Positions 43,141 through 43,704 of a stretch of DNA of 43,704 nt are shown here, piece by piece. The notes under the pieces are model-generated. The model worked only from the letters and a program-made list of their open reading frames with translations. It did no database searches and was not told the origin of the DNA. Made by a program: the position numbers and the translations under genes. Within the stretch, counting starts at the first letter, position 1. Every line of letters begins with the position of its first letter. Source of the stretch: Thiobacillus denitrificans (GTDB taxonomy: Bacteria; Pseudomonadota; Gammaproteobacteria; Burkholderiales; Thiobacillaceae); NCBI RefSeq assembly GCF_001530125.1, contig NZ_LDUG01000061.1:16253-59956 (forward strand), read 5' to 3'.

Positions 43141-43704
43141 GCGCTCGCCATGTTGAAACGATAGCCGACGCCGCGCACGGTTTCGATCAGCTCGGCGCCG
43201 AGCTTGCGCCGCAGATGGTGGATATGCACATTGAGCGCATTGCTCTCGATCTCCTCGCTGAAACCGTACAGGCTGTCCTTGAGCTGGTCGACGCTGAGGA
43301 TGCGCCCGCGCGCATGCAGCAACGCGGCCAGCAGCGCCATTTCGCGCCGCGACAACACCACCGGATGTCCATTCAGAGAGACTTCGCCGCGGTCCGGGTC
43401 GAGGCGCAACGCGCCCTGCTCGATGACATCCACGCTGCGCCCTGCGGCGCGGCGCAGCAGCGCATGCAGACGCGCGACCAGTTCGTCGAGATCGAACGGC
43501 TTGAGCAGGTAATCGTCCGCGCCGGCGCGCAGTCCGGCCACGCGGTCTTCCACGGCGTCGCGTGCGGTCAGCACCAGCACCGGCAGCGCCATACCGTCCG
43601 CGCGCCAGCGCTGCAGCAGGCTCATGCCATCCTCGTCGGGCAGGCCGAGATCGAGAATCACCACCTGGAAATGCACGGCCGACAGCATGGCCTCGGCCTG
43701 CGCC
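43137..43704 (-). CDS. OmpR-family response regulator, C-terminal part (runs off window)
   Basis: The 5' end of this gene lies beyond the window edge; about 189 codons are seen. The receiver part includes phosphorylation site VVILDLGLPDEDGMSLLQ, LVLTARDAVEDRV and YLLKPFDLDELVARL. The winged-helix DNA-binding domain follows with LSRREMALLAALL, NALNVHIHHLRRKLG and IETVRGVGYRFN. It is of the QseB/PmrA/TctD type. The stop overlaps the kinase start. Confidence 0.93.
   Translation of the reverse strand, partial: AQAEAMLSAVHFQVVILDLGLPDEDGMSLLQRWRADGMALPVLVLTARDAVEDRVAGLRAGADDYLLKPFDLDELVARLHALLRRAAGRSVDVIEQGALRLDPDRGEVSLNGHPVVLSRREMALLAALLHARGRILSVDQLKDSLYGFSEEIESNALNVHIHHLRRKLGAELIETVRGVGYRFNMASA

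Overview
The window is a GC-rich, tightly packed chromosomal segment, most likely from a sulfur- or metal-adapted betaproteobacterium of the Thiobacillus/Sulfuricella kind. This placement is an inference. It rests on codon use, the nas/nir and TrpD2 arrangement, the number of sulfane-sulfur genes, and betaproteobacterial-style dispersed repeats. No rRNA, tRNA, CRISPR array, integrase or complete insertion sequence is visible.

Region 1 (1-4854, minus strand) is nitrate/nitrite assimilation: nasA, a TrpD2/YbiB-like gene and the 5' part of nirB. nasA and nirB each have a sigma-54-type -24/-12 element, and nirB also has an NtrC-like site. Repeats sit in every gap of this cluster. Region 2 (5081-16696) holds signalling and surface genes: a PAS-GAF-GGDEF cyclase, an MFS transporter, a relic of a quinone reductase, an autotransporter with its terminator, a deletion scar joining hsp20 and corC remnants, and a coupled operon of PAS kinase, Rcp1-type receiver and REC-PAS-PAS-GGDEF-EAL protein.

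Region 3 (16727-26043, minus strand) is the most striking: fourteen co-oriented genes with gaps mostly under 60 bp. They begin with an ArsR-rhodanese fusion regulator and continue with a persulfide dioxygenase-like MBL protein, MFS transporter, periplasmic rhodanese, transglutaminase-like protein, TauE/SafE permease, secreted CxxC protein, DsrE, SHOCT protein, HMA-like protein, class II amidotransferase, tiny membrane protein, cysteine desulfurase and methyltransferase. A 138-bp MITE-like element lies between the regulator and the rest. The likely theme is sensing, transport and use of sulfane sulfur.

Region 4 (26186-32707) contains queD, a rhodanese lipoprotein, and two facing MerR-type loci. 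One is MerR, thioredoxin-like, CcdA, CcdA, periplasmic DsrE, and its MerR tail is frameshifted by a 19-bp tandem duplication. The other is a classical merR/merTPA mercury operon. Region 5 (32711-35614) has a rubredoxin reductase, rubredoxin and rubrerythrin peroxide/oxygen defence set, a DUF3617 protein and YqaA. Region 6 (35779-43704, minus strand) is a TolC-HlyD-RND efflux operon behind an OmpR/QseB-type two-component pair that runs off the window. Two inverted copies of a CACAGAGG-ended repeat bracket the HlyD and RND genes.
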